Source: Neisseria lactamica (lineage in GTDB: Bacteria; Pseudomonadota; Gammaproteobacteria; Burkholderiales; Neisseriaceae). From it: DNA of 6,113 nt. The stretch is taken from NCBI GenBank assembly GCA_001067655.1, contig JUNU01000307.1:1-6113 (forward strand), given 5' to 3'. The stretch's first letter is position 1. Each line of letters begins with the position of its first letter. Below the pieces are notes generated by a model that saw only the letters and a program-made list of their open reading frames with translations, was not told the origin of the DNA and made no database searches. The position numbers were made by a program, and so were the translations under genes. Shown here one piece after another: positions 1-6,066 of the stretch.

Positions 1-21
1 CCGTATGCTACCGCATACTGG
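1..21. repeat. Small inverted repeat (hairpin) beyond ispG
   Basis: GTATGC (3-8) and GCATAC (13-18) form a perfect 6-bp stem with a TACC loop. Allowing one bulged T at 19, the flanking CC (1-2) also pairs with GG (20-21). On the minus strand it lies about 65 bases past the ispG stop and could help end that transcript, but any U-run would fall outside the window. On the plus strand it is followed by the T-rich GCCTTTTCTGTT and could end a rightward transcript. It also lies inside the putative transposase tail, so it may be only part of that element. Confidence 0.3.
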
Positions 22-62
22 CCTTTTCTGTTATGGAAAGTTGCACTTCAAATGTGAATCCG
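1..62 (+). mobile_element. Probable 3' end of an IS30-family insertion sequence (partial, cut by window edge)
   Basis: Read on the plus strand from base 1, the first 54 bases translate without a stop into 18 residues ending in KVALQM, followed by TGA at 55-57. IS30-family transposases often end in a short 'VAL..' tail, because their last codons lie in the terminal repeat that contains TTGCACTTCAAAT or a close variant. Here TTGCACTTCAAATGTGAATCCGCC starts at 41. The catalytic DDE region would lie left of the window and is unseen, as is any target duplication. The element would end about 20-30 bases past the ispG stop and point towards it. This rests on memory of family ends, not on an alignment. 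The alternative is ordinary intergenic DNA with a chance short frame. Confidence 0.42.
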
Positions 63-83
63 CCGACCTTTTATCTATGTTTA

Positions 84-1349
84 TCAAGCTGACTGTATCG
101 GGATGATACGGTTTTGACTGCGTTTGGCACCGCCTTCGCAATAGTTCGTTTTGACGTATTCTTCGACAATTTCCAAGAATTCTGCTGCGATGTTGTCGCC
201 TTTTAAAGTCACTTTACGCTCCCCGTCAACGTAAACCGGTGCAACAGGGGTTTCTCCTGTTCCGGGCAGGCTGATGCCGATGTCTGCCAGTTTGCTTTCG
301 CCCGGCCCGTTAACGACGCAGCCCATGACGGCAACGTTTAAAGATTCCACACCGGGGTAAACAGTGCGCCATACGGTCATTTTTTGGCGCAGGTAATTTT
401 GTACGTCTTGGGCGAGCTCTTGGAAGACTGTGCTGGTGGTGCGTCCGCAACCGGGGCAGGCGGTAACCATGGGGGTAAACGAGCGCAGACCCATGGTTTG
501 TAGAATTTCTTGACCGACGATCACTTCTTGAGTACGCGAGCTGCCAGGTTCGGGGGTAAGTGAGATACGGATGGTGTCGCCGATACCTTCTTGGAGCAGT
601 ACGGCCAAGGCTGCAGTAGAGGCAACAATGCCTTTGCTGCCCATGCCTGCTTCCGTTAAGCCTAAGTGGAGCGGATATTGGCAACGGCTGCCCAACTCGC
701 GGTAAACCTGAATCAAATCTTGAACGGAGCTGACCTTGCACGACAAGATGATTTTGTTTTCAGGCAAACCTAATCGGACGGCTTTTTCAGCAGATTCCAA
801 CGCCGAAATAATCAAGGCTTCTTTCATGATTTCTTCAGGCGGTTTGGGCGATGAGGACGCCAGATTGGCATCCATCATGCGCTTGGCGAGGCTTTGGTCA
901 AGCGAACCCCAGTTGACGCCGATACGGACGGCTTTGTCGTTTTCGGCGGCAGTTCGAATCATATAGGCAAATTTTTCATCACCTTTTGCGCCTTTGCCGA
1001 CATTGCCGGGGTTGATGCGGTATTTGGACAAGGCTTTGCCGCATTCGGGAAATTCTGCTAACAGGCGTTCGCCGTTGAAATGAAAGTCGCCAATCAGCGG
1101 TGTGGTGTACCCCATGTCGTCCAGACGCTGGCGGATTTCGGCAACTTTGGAGGCAGCTTCCAGGCTGTTGACGGTAATGCGCACCATTTCTGAGCCTGCA
1201 TCGCTCAATTCTTTGACTTGCAGGGCGGTTGCTTTAGCATCTGCGGTGTCGGTATTGGTCATCGATTGCACGACAATGGGAGCATCTGAACCGACGGTGA
1301 GATGATCGATTTGTACTTGATGGGTTTGGCGGCGTTTGGGTGTGTTCAT
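84..1349 (-). CDS. ispG: 4-hydroxy-3-methylbut-2-en-1-yl diphosphate synthase (IspG/GcpE)
   Basis: IspG is the penultimate enzyme of the cytosolic MEP isoprenoid pathway. It reductively opens 2-C-methyl-D-erythritol 2,4-cyclodiphosphate to HMBPP with a [4Fe-4S] cluster and an electron donor such as flavodoxin or ferredoxin. The 421-residue product starts with the family's basic leader and APIVVQSMTNTDT (residues 23-35), which opens the TIM barrel. The C-terminal iron-sulfur domain has CPGC (Cys298, Cys301) and GCVVNGPGE (Cys344, Glu351), the three cysteine ligands plus the glutamate known from E. coli IspG. It is longer than the E. coli enzyme (about 372 residues), and the spacing between the CPGC and GCVVNGPGE motifs is wider, as in other beta-proteobacterial forms. 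The ATG lies two bases past the rodZ stop, with AGGA (1361-1364) inside the rodZ 3' end as likely ribosome binding site, so it should be co-transcribed or translationally coupled. The stop is TGA. Confidence 0.97.
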   Translation of the reverse strand: MNTPKRRQTHQVQIDHLTVGSDAPIVVQSMTNTDTADAKATALQVKELSDAGSEMVRITVNSLEAASKVAEIRQRLDDMGYTTPLIGDFHFNGERLLAEFPECGKALSKYRINPGNVGKGAKGDEKFAYMIRTAAENDKAVRIGVNWGSLDQSLAKRMMDANLASSSPKPPEEIMKEALIISALESAEKAVRLGLPENKIILSCKVSSVQDLIQVYRELGSRCQYPLHLGLTEAGMGSKGIVASTAALAVLLQEGIGDTIRISLTPEPGSSRTQEVIVGQEILQTMGLRSFTPMVTACPGCGRTTSTVFQELAQDVQNYLRQKMTVWRTVYPGVESLNVAVMGCVVNGPGESKLADIGISLPGTGETPVAPVYVDGERKVTLKGDNIAAEFLEIVEEYVKTNYCEGGAKRSQNRIIPIQSA

Positions 1350-1351
1350 CT

Positions 1352-2224
1352 TTATTTTTTTCCTGCTACAAAGGAAGCTGATTTTTCACCGGCAACCCGG
1401 TATTCTGCCAGATTGATGGTTGTCCCGCCATAATTGGCTTGTGCGCCTGTGGCAATACCGATCCAGACATTGTAGGGCGCACCTCCTTTAAAACGCCTTT
1501 CGCTTCCTGCGGGAATGATCCGGCTGAAAATCATGGTACCTTTCTTGTCGGTGATAATCAGATTGCTTCGGTATTGGACTTTAATCCAAAGCTCGTCTGA
1601 ATCGACTTTGACTTCAGGTGCGGATGCCGCTGCTTCGGATGCGGCGACACTTGAAGCTGCTTTTTCGGCATTGGATATTTCTTGTTTGCCGTTTTCTGCC
1701 ATATTGGAAACGGCAACATTTTCTTTTTTCAAATCCGGCGTCTGCATACTGTTGCGCACGGCATCGCTGTTTTGCGCGACTTGTTGTTCGTTTTCATGAT
1801 TGGACTTGCTTTGCCAAACATAAATACCGCCGCCAAGCAGGATGAGCGCCGCCATGCCCAAAACCCATTTGGGAAAACCGACTTTTTCACCATCTTGGTA
1901 GTTCAAGCCGGCATTTTGTTTGCGATCCACCAGATAGACATGGTCTTCTTCCGGCGCGGAAATGGCTTTCAGACGACCTGTAATGGTTGCTTCATCGATT
2001 TTCAACAGACGGGCATAAGAACGCAGATAGCCCATAACGAAGACCAATCCTGAAAAGAAAGAATAGTCTCCTTTTTCAAGTGCTTCAATTTGTTCGGCAG
2101 ACAGTTTCAACCGTCGTGCTACTTCGTCAATATCCCAACCTGATTTGTGTCTGAGTTGTCCCAGCTCATCACCCAATGATTTGGCAGCTTGAATGTCGTA
2201 TTCGTTTTTCTTTTGATTTTCCAT
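1352..2224 (-). CDS. rodZ: RodZ-like membrane protein with N-terminal HTH and C-terminal DUF4115
   Basis: RodZ is a bitopic inner-membrane protein of the cell-shape and elongation machinery. In rods its cytoplasmic helix-turn-helix domain binds MreB. The 290-residue product shows the full layout: an Xre-like HTH domain at about 15-76, a basic and charged juxtamembrane stretch, one hydrophobic segment at about 119-137 (WVLGMAALILLGGGIYVW), a polar periplasmic linker at 138-206 with an Ala/Ser-rich part (187-202), and a beta-rich DUF4115 domain at about 207-287. Phe62 and Tyr66 in FVMGYLRSYARLL align with Phe60 and Tyr64 of E. coli RodZ, the known MreB-contact residues. It sits four bases past the pilW stop and two before ispG, the pilF/pilW-rodZ-ispG order common in beta- and gamma-proteobacteria. 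The gene contains one perfect DUS. Its role in a coccus without MreB would differ from that in rods. Confidence 0.93.
   Translation of the reverse strand: MENQKKNEYDIQAAKSLGDELGQLRHKSGWDIDEVARRLKLSAEQIEALEKGDYSFFSGLVFVMGYLRSYARLLKIDEATITGRLKAISAPEEDHVYLVDRKQNAGLNYQDGEKVGFPKWVLGMAALILLGGGIYVWQSKSNHENEQQVAQNSDAVRNSMQTPDLKKENVAVSNMAENGKQEISNAEKAASSVAASEAAASAPEVKVDSDELWIKVQYRSNLIITDKKGTMIFSRIIPAGSERRFKGGAPYNVWIGIATGAQANYGGTTINLAEYRVAGEKSASFVAGKK
1968..1979 (-). repeat. Perfect DNA uptake sequence (AG-mucDUS) inside rodZ
   Basis: The minus strand reads AGGTCGTCTGAA, the 12-mer DUS dialect described for N. mucosa-type commensals. DUS is bound by the minor pilin ComP during type IV pilus-dependent DNA uptake. 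Here it is in frame within rodZ and encodes Gly83-Arg84-Leu85-Lys86, just after the HTH domain. Confidence 0.85.
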
Positions 2225-2228
2225 GTAG

Positions 2229-2984
2229 TTACTTACCTGTGGTTACTGCCTGTAATTGTTCCGAATAGGGGAAGTTTGCCCTTAACTGGGCTTCGTATTC
2301 GTAGGCTGCCTGGCTATTGCCCATAGCGGTCGCCAATTTCCAGCCCAGCAGCAAATCATCTGCCTGCAAGACATCGACTTTGCTTTGGTATTGACGGAAA
2401 TAATAGTCCGCTTCGTTCAAATTGCCTGCCAGCATTTTGGTTCTTGCCAATTCTTTAAACGCAGGCGGGAATTGCGGTTGCGCAGCCAAAGAGCGTTCGA
2501 GATAAGCTTCTGCGAGCGAATATTGTCCCATCTTTGCGCTGCAAATACCCTTGTTGAGGTTGGCGATAAACGGAGAAGGATAAGTCGGATCGGCTAAGGC
2601 TTTGTCAAAATAACTGATGGACTGGGCAGGATTATTCATTTCGCTGCACAAAAACCAGCCGTAGTTATTGTTGATTTCCGCATTGTCAGGTTTCAAGGAT
2701 AGGGCTTTTTGGAAGCTTTCCTGCGCCTTGTCGCGTACTTTGAGATATTGATAGATTTGTGCGCGAACCAGCCATGCATCTTCATTGCTGCTGTCTGCTT
2801 TCAATGCCTCTTCAATGCTTACCGTTGCTTGACGGTAATCACCCCCGCGCATGTATTCGATAGCCAACTGGGTTTTGATATTGGCGACCTGTGTCGCACG
2901 TTCCGCTCTGCTTGGGCCTTTCGGACCGGCACATGCGCCCAAAACCAAAGTTAAAATAATGGGTTGCCAAATGTTCAGTTTCAT
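2229..2984 (-). CDS. pilW: Type IV pilus biogenesis/stability lipoprotein PilW (PilF family), TPR protein
   Basis: PilW (PilF in Pseudomonas) is an outer-membrane lipoprotein pilotin, needed in Neisseria for stable, functional type IV pili and multimerisation of the secretin PilQ. I chose the ATG at 2984 over the in-frame ATG at 3020 because it gives a clean lipoprotein signal: MKLNIWQPIILTLVLGAC, with lipobox LGAC and lipidated Cys18. The upstream start would put 12 extra residues, including charged ones, before it and would overlap rlmN by 34 bases. The 251-residue form agrees with the family's usual length of about 250. After Cys18 comes a series of tetratricopeptide repeats, with signatures such as DAWLVRAQIYQYL, KAQESFQKALSLKPDNAEINNNYGWFL and AEAYLERSLAAQPQFPPA split across the chain. 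The start lies two bases past the rlmN stop with only a weak Shine-Dalgarno (CAGAGC), which suggests translational coupling to rlmN. Confidence 0.94.
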   Translation of the reverse strand: MKLNIWQPIILTLVLGACAGPKGPSRAERATQVANIKTQLAIEYMRGGDYRQATVSIEEALKADSSNEDAWLVRAQIYQYLKVRDKAQESFQKALSLKPDNAEINNNYGWFLCSEMNNPAQSISYFDKALADPTYPSPFIANLNKGICSAKMGQYSLAEAYLERSLAAQPQFPPAFKELARTKMLAGNLNEADYYFRQYQSKVDVLQADDLLLGWKLATAMGNSQAAYEYEAQLRANFPYSEQLQAVTTGK

Positions 2985-2986
2985 AA

Positions 2987-4081
2987 TCAGCTCTGTTGTT
3001 CGACCAAAATCTGCTGCCATTTTTGTTGGCGGCGTGTTTTATCTTGTACTTGTCCTGCCAATTGACCGCAAGCTGCGTCAATATCGTCGCCACGCGTTTT
3101 GCGGACGGTTACCACGAATCCCGCCTGCTGCAAAATATCGCGGAAAACGCGGATATTTTCATTGGTAGAGCGTTCGTAGCCGGAATTAGGGAAAGGATTG
3201 AATGGAATCAGATTGAATTTGCACGGTACGTCTTTTACCAACTCAATCAGTTCACGCGCATGCTGCGCCTTGTCATTGACTCCATCCAACATAACGTATT
3301 CAAAAGTAATGAAATCTCTTGGTGCTTTGACCAAATAGCGTTGACATGCCGCCATCAACTCTTTCAACGGATATTTTTTATTCAGCGGAACGATTTGATC
3401 GCGTACTTCGTCATTGGAAGCATGAAGGGATACTGCCAGCGCAACAGGCATCGCATCGCGCAGCCTGTCCATTTGCGGCACCATACCCGATGTGGAAACG
3501 GTAACGCGGCGGCGGCTTAGACCGTAGCCATGATCGTCCAGCATGATGCTCAGCGCAGTAACGACATTATCAAAGTTCGCCATCGGCTCGCCCATGCCCA
3601 TCATCACTACATTGGAAATCACACGTTCGTTTTTCGGTGTAACACCCATCGCTTTGTTTGCCCACCACAATTGCCCGATGATTTCGGCAGCGGTCAGATT
3701 ACGGTTGAAACCTTGGCGGCCGGTAGAGCAGAAAGTGCACTCCAACGCGCAGCCGACTTGCGAGGAAATACACAGCGTACCGCGTTCTGCTTCGGGGATA
3801 AACACAGTTTCTACGCCGTTGCCCGTTCCTACATCCAACAGCCATTTACGCGTCCCATCGGCGGATTCTTGCGCCATCATCAGTTTGGGCACATCCACGC
3901 TTGCCTGTTCGTTGAGTTTCAGGCGCAGGGATTTTGCCAAATCGGTCATTTCATCGAAACTTTGCGCACCGGCTTGGTGGATCCAGCGCATGACTTGTTT
4001 GGCGCGAAATGGTTTTTCACCCATCTCGGCAAAATGATGGGTCAGTCCGTTTAAATCGTAATTCAGCAGATTGGTTTTCAT
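2987..4081 (-). CDS. rlmN: Dual-specificity 23S rRNA (A2503-C2)/tRNA (A37-C2) methyltransferase RlmN
   Basis: RlmN is a cytosolic radical-SAM enzyme. It methylates C2 of adenosine 2503 in 23S rRNA, near the peptidyl transferase centre, and of A37 in some tRNAs, which aids translational accuracy. The 364-residue product has an N-terminal RNA-binding region (about 1-80), then the radical-SAM motif CALECTFC with Cys111, Cys115 and Cys118 for the [4Fe-4S] cluster, the SAM-binding GMGEPMAN (162-169), and the C-terminal RGDDIDAACGQLAG with Cys338, equivalent to the methyl-carrying cysteine of E. coli RlmN. Cfr proteins share the mechanism but act on C8; the DDIDAACGQLAG tail and the gene context favour RlmN. 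It heads the rlmN-pilW-rodZ-ispG cluster. The ATG at 4081 has only a weak purine-rich stretch upstream (AAGAAA). About 150 bases of leader separate it from the inverted DUS pair. Confidence 0.96.
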   Translation of the reverse strand: MKTNLLNYDLNGLTHHFAEMGEKPFRAKQVMRWIHQAGAQSFDEMTDLAKSLRLKLNEQASVDVPKLMMAQESADGTRKWLLDVGTGNGVETVFIPEAERGTLCISSQVGCALECTFCSTGRQGFNRNLTAAEIIGQLWWANKAMGVTPKNERVISNVVMMGMGEPMANFDNVVTALSIMLDDHGYGLSRRRVTVSTSGMVPQMDRLRDAMPVALAVSLHASNDEVRDQIVPLNKKYPLKELMAACQRYLVKAPRDFITFEYVMLDGVNDKAQHARELIELVKDVPCKFNLIPFNPFPNSGYERSTNENIRVFRDILQQAGFVVTVRKTRGDDIDAACGQLAGQVQDKTRRQQKWQQILVEQQS

Positions 4082-4234
4082 GTGGTTTATTTCTTGGTAA
4101 AGCTTTTGAATAAAGGCTGCCGTTGGTTATAAGTCTTGTGAATCTGATGGAGAAGGGAGCTTCGCAACAGTCTGGAAAATTTCCCCAATCTTTTTTGAGC
4201 AAACAGCTTTTATTCTCAAGCTTCTTCTATCATA

Positions 4235-4273
4235 TTTTCAGACGACCTTTGTTTTAGAAAGGTCGTCTGAAAA
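4235..4273. repeat. Inverted pair of DNA uptake sequences; possible terminator between ndk and rlmN
   Basis: TTTTCAGACGACCTTT (4235-4250) and AAAGGTCGTCTGAAAA (4258-4273) are perfect 16-base inverted repeats around a 7-base loop. Each arm holds a complete AGGTCGTCTGAA (plus strand 4260-4271, minus strand 4237-4248). Paired DUS after genes often act as terminators in Neisseria. Here the arms face so that the stem ends in an A-run on either strand, without a true U-tail. Strong hairpin formation is certain from the sequence, but intrinsic termination is only plausible. It lies about 75 bases past the ndk stop. Confidence 0.85.
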
Positions 4274-4297
4274 CAGATTTAGACAAACAATATCGAC

Positions 4298-4329
4298 AAA
4301 ACCGTCCAAACGCCCGAACCGGTCGGACG
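4298..4329 (-). terminator. Candidate rho-independent terminator of ndk
   Basis: On the minus strand, about 18 bases after the ndk stop, CGTCCGA (4323-4329) pairs with TCGGGCG (4311-4317) around CCGGT. The 7-bp stem has one G:U pair and is followed by TTTGGACGGTTTT. An overlapping alternative pairs CGTCC (4325-4329) with GGACG (4303-4307) just before GTTTT. Both end in a T-rich tail, but the tail is interrupted, so strength is uncertain. Confidence 0.5.
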
Positions 4330-4347
4330 CTCGAACGGCATTTATCG

Positions 4348-4773
4348 TTAACGTGGGCAGATATCGCTTTGGCTGAAGAAGTAGGCAATCTCGATTGCTG
4401 CGTTTTCCAGACTGTCAGAGCCGTGTACGGCGTTTACGCTGAGAGATTCGGCAAAATCCGCACGTATCGTACCGGGAGCAGCTTCTGCAGGGTTGGTCGC
4501 GCCCATCAGCTCACGGTTTTTTGCAACGGCATTTTCACCTTCCAGTACCTGAATCATCACAGGACCGCTGGTCATAAAGGCAACCAAGCTGTCGTAAAAA
4601 GGACGCTCTTTGTGCACAGCATAAAACTCTTGGGCTTCGCGCACGCTGAGGTGCTTCATTTTGGCGGCGACAATACGCAGTCCGTTTTCTTCAAAACGGC
4701 TGTAAATTTTGCCGATTACATTTTTACCTACAGCATCGGGTTTAACGATGGAGATCGTGCGCTCAATAGCCAT
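4348..4773 (-). CDS. ndk: Nucleoside diphosphate kinase
   Basis: Ndk passes the gamma phosphate of ATP to nucleoside diphosphates through a phosphohistidine, balancing NTP and dNTP pools in the cytosol. The 141-residue product has the standard length and the whole fold: ERTISIVKPDAV at the start with Lys11, Tyr51, the ATNPAEAAPGTIRADFA loop (92-108, with Thr93 and Arg104), and the active-site NAVHGSDS with Asn114 and catalytic His117. It ends YFFSQSDICPR, a typical beta-proteobacterial tail. The start has a good ribosome binding site, AAGGA (4780-4784), six bases from the ATG. It is separated by 118 bases from zapE upstream and by 266 bases from rlmN downstream, with hairpins in the latter gap, so it is probably its own transcription unit. 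The ndk-rlmN-pilF/pilW-rodZ-ispG neighbourhood is widespread in proteobacteria. Confidence 0.98.
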   Translation of the reverse strand: MAIERTISIVKPDAVGKNVIGKIYSRFEENGLRIVAAKMKHLSVREAQEFYAVHKERPFYDSLVAFMTSGPVMIQVLEGENAVAKNRELMGATNPAEAAPGTIRADFAESLSVNAVHGSDSLENAAIEIAYFFSQSDICPR

Positions 4774-4795
4774 ATTATGTCCTTGTTTTTATTGC

Positions 4796-4801
4796 ATTGT
4801 A
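4796..4801 (-). promoter_or_regulatory. Possible -10 element for ndk, within a 10-bp palindrome
   Basis: The minus strand reads TTGTACAATGC, with TACAAT matching the sigma-70 -10 consensus at five of six positions. It lies 22 bases before the ndk ATG. No good -35 is seen: the hexamer 17 bases upstream is TTTTCC. An alternative -10, TAAAAT within GATAAAATAG, lies about 35 bases further upstream. ATTGTACAAT (4796-4805) is a perfect palindrome. Confidence 0.35.
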
Positions 4802-4891
4802 CAATAGTCTGAGTTTGAGGAAAATGAACTGCTATTTTATCAAATTTCAGTTTGCTTTGGGAAAAGCTACTCTTTTTTCTTTGCCTAAATC

Positions 4892-6028
4892 TTATTTTTT
4901 CAACGTCAGATGCGGCTGTTCCAAATAAACTTCCGATTGCATTTCCACCATACGGCTGGCAGTGCGGGTAAATTCTTCGGCAAAATCGCCTTCGACATAA
5001 ATATCGTTTACGCCTACCGTACTGGTAGCACAGAGCTTCACTCTGAAATCATACAATACGTCAATCAGCCAAGTAAGGCGGCGCGCTTCGGCTTTTTCCT
5101 GCGGTGTCAGGCGTTCTAATCCTGATACGAACACCATTTCATAATGTTCGGCCAAATAGAGGTAATCCGCTTGCGAACGCGGTCCAAAACATAAAGCGCG
5201 GAAATCGAACCAAATGGCGCGGTCGGATTGGGCTTTGTGCGGAATTTCACGCCCGTGTATTACGCTGACACCGGGATTCAGTTCGGAAATTCCCGCCATT
5301 TCTTTAAACAAATCAGCCAATTTCTGCTCGTTTTCTTCATTATTGGGAACGAAGAAAATTTCGGCAGGACGTAAAGTGCGCAGACGGTAGTCTTCTCCGC
5401 CGTCAACATTTAAGACGGTCAGACTGGATTCAATCAGCGCGATGGTCGGCAGAAAGCTGCTTCTGTTTTGACCTTGGGGATAAAGCTCGGACGGGGCATA
5501 GTTGGAAGTTGCCACCAAAACCACGCCTTCGCTCAACAAGTTTTCCAGCAGGCGACCCAAAATCATCGCATCTGCAATATCGCTGACGTGAAATTCGTCA
5601 AAACACAATACGCGGGTCTCTTTGGCAATCTCAGCAGCAACTGCTTTTAAAGGGTTGGCTTCACTTTTCAAGTCTTTCAAACGCTTATGGATTTCCGCCA
5701 TAAAGGCATGAAAGTGGACACGGCGTTTGCGGCGGTATGGCAAACAGCCGAAAAAAGCATCCATCAAGAAACTTTTGCCGCGACCCACGCCGCCGTAAAA
5801 ATACAGACCTTTCGGCACTTGGGGAGAGCGCAGGCTGCGTCCTAGGAAACGATTGCGTTTGCGTTTGAACATCATCAGTTCCGTCCACAAACGATCCAAA
5901 TATTCAATCGCCCGCGCCTGTGCTTCATCGCGGATGAAATTCGGTTGCTCGGCTGCCGCCTGATACCAAGTCAGCGGGCTGTGGTTTTCAAACGGAGGGA
6001 CGACAAACAGTTGACCTCTATCACTCAT
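4892..6028 (-). CDS. zapE: Cell division protein ZapE (AFG1-like P-loop ATPase)
   Basis: ZapE belongs to the AFG1/LACE1 branch of AAA-like ATPases. In E. coli it associates with the FtsZ ring and is needed for division under low oxygen and at high temperature. The 378-residue product has Walker A GGVGRGKS (79-86) after KGLYFY, Walker B VLCFDEFHV with Asp144 and Glu145, a sensor-like ATSNYAPSELY (173-183), and RSSFLPTIALIE (189-200), all typical of the family. The C-terminal part carries ERLTPQEKAEARRLTWLIDVLYD, split over 305-327, and the usual DFAEEFTRTASRMVEM end region, and length agrees with the family (about 370-380). The ATG has AAAGG (6035-6039) six bases upstream. The alternative start inside the gene (ATG near 5888) is in another frame and encodes nothing recognisable. 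A CREE end lies 34 bases before the ATG and may supply or alter its promoter. Confidence 0.96.
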   Translation of the reverse strand: MSDRGQLFVVPPFENHSPLTWYQAAAEQPNFIRDEAQARAIEYLDRLWTELMMFKRKRNRFLGRSLRSPQVPKGLYFYGGVGRGKSFLMDAFFGCLPYRRKRRVHFHAFMAEIHKRLKDLKSEANPLKAVAAEIAKETRVLCFDEFHVSDIADAMILGRLLENLLSEGVVLVATSNYAPSELYPQGQNRSSFLPTIALIESSLTVLNVDGGEDYRLRTLRPAEIFFVPNNEENEQKLADLFKEMAGISELNPGVSVIHGREIPHKAQSDRAIWFDFRALCFGPRSQADYLYLAEHYEMVFVSGLERLTPQEKAEARRLTWLIDVLYDFRVKLCATSTVGVNDIYVEGDFAEEFTRTASRMVEMQSEVYLEQPHLTLKK

Positions 6029-6060
6029 ATCTGACCTTTATTATGTTTTTGGGTTTGACA

Positions 6061-6066
6061 ATTATA
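6061..6066 (-). promoter_or_regulatory. Possible CREE-junction -10 (TATAAT) facing zapE
   Basis: Where the CREE terminal TATAGTGG meets host ATT, the minus strand reads CCACTATAATTG, giving an exact TATAAT 32 bases before the zapE ATG. CREE ends are known to create promoters this way, as reported for gonococcal uvrB. The -35 is weak: GTACTG at 17-base spacing or TACTGG at 16. A start near 6054 would give a leader of about 26 bases. Confidence 0.4.

Noticed and set aside
310..741. 143-residue open frame on the minus strand inside ispG
   Set aside because: It lies in another frame of a clear, full-length ispG, is rich in Arg and Pro as shadow frames are, and has no recognisable domain.
2985..3020. 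Longer pilW start adding 12 residues
   Set aside because: It would place charged residues before the lipoprotein signal and overlap rlmN; the start at 2984 gives an ideal signal peptide and the usual length.
2996..4054. Plus-strand open frames opposite rlmN (3 frames of 164-174 residues)
   Set aside because: They are antisense to conserved rlmN codons, with His/Arg/Cys-rich nonsense composition and no recognisable domain.
4017..4202. 61-residue minus-strand frame across the rlmN leader
   Set aside because: It overlaps the rlmN start in another frame, has no clear ribosome binding site, and has no known motif. A leader peptide is possible but unsupported.
4082..4347. Possible regulatory RNA or riboswitch in the ndk-rlmN gap
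   Set aside because: Apart from the two hairpins listed, the rlmN-proximal 150 bases show only a weak TATAAC with a poor -35 (TTCTCC) and no fold I recognise.
4369..4812. 147-residue plus-strand frame opposite ndk
   Set aside because: It is an antisense shadow of the highly conserved ndk gene and has no motif.
4860..4891. Terminator after zapE
   Set aside because: Only a weak AAAAG/CTTTT stem is present, so no convincing terminator is seen; read-through into ndk is possible.
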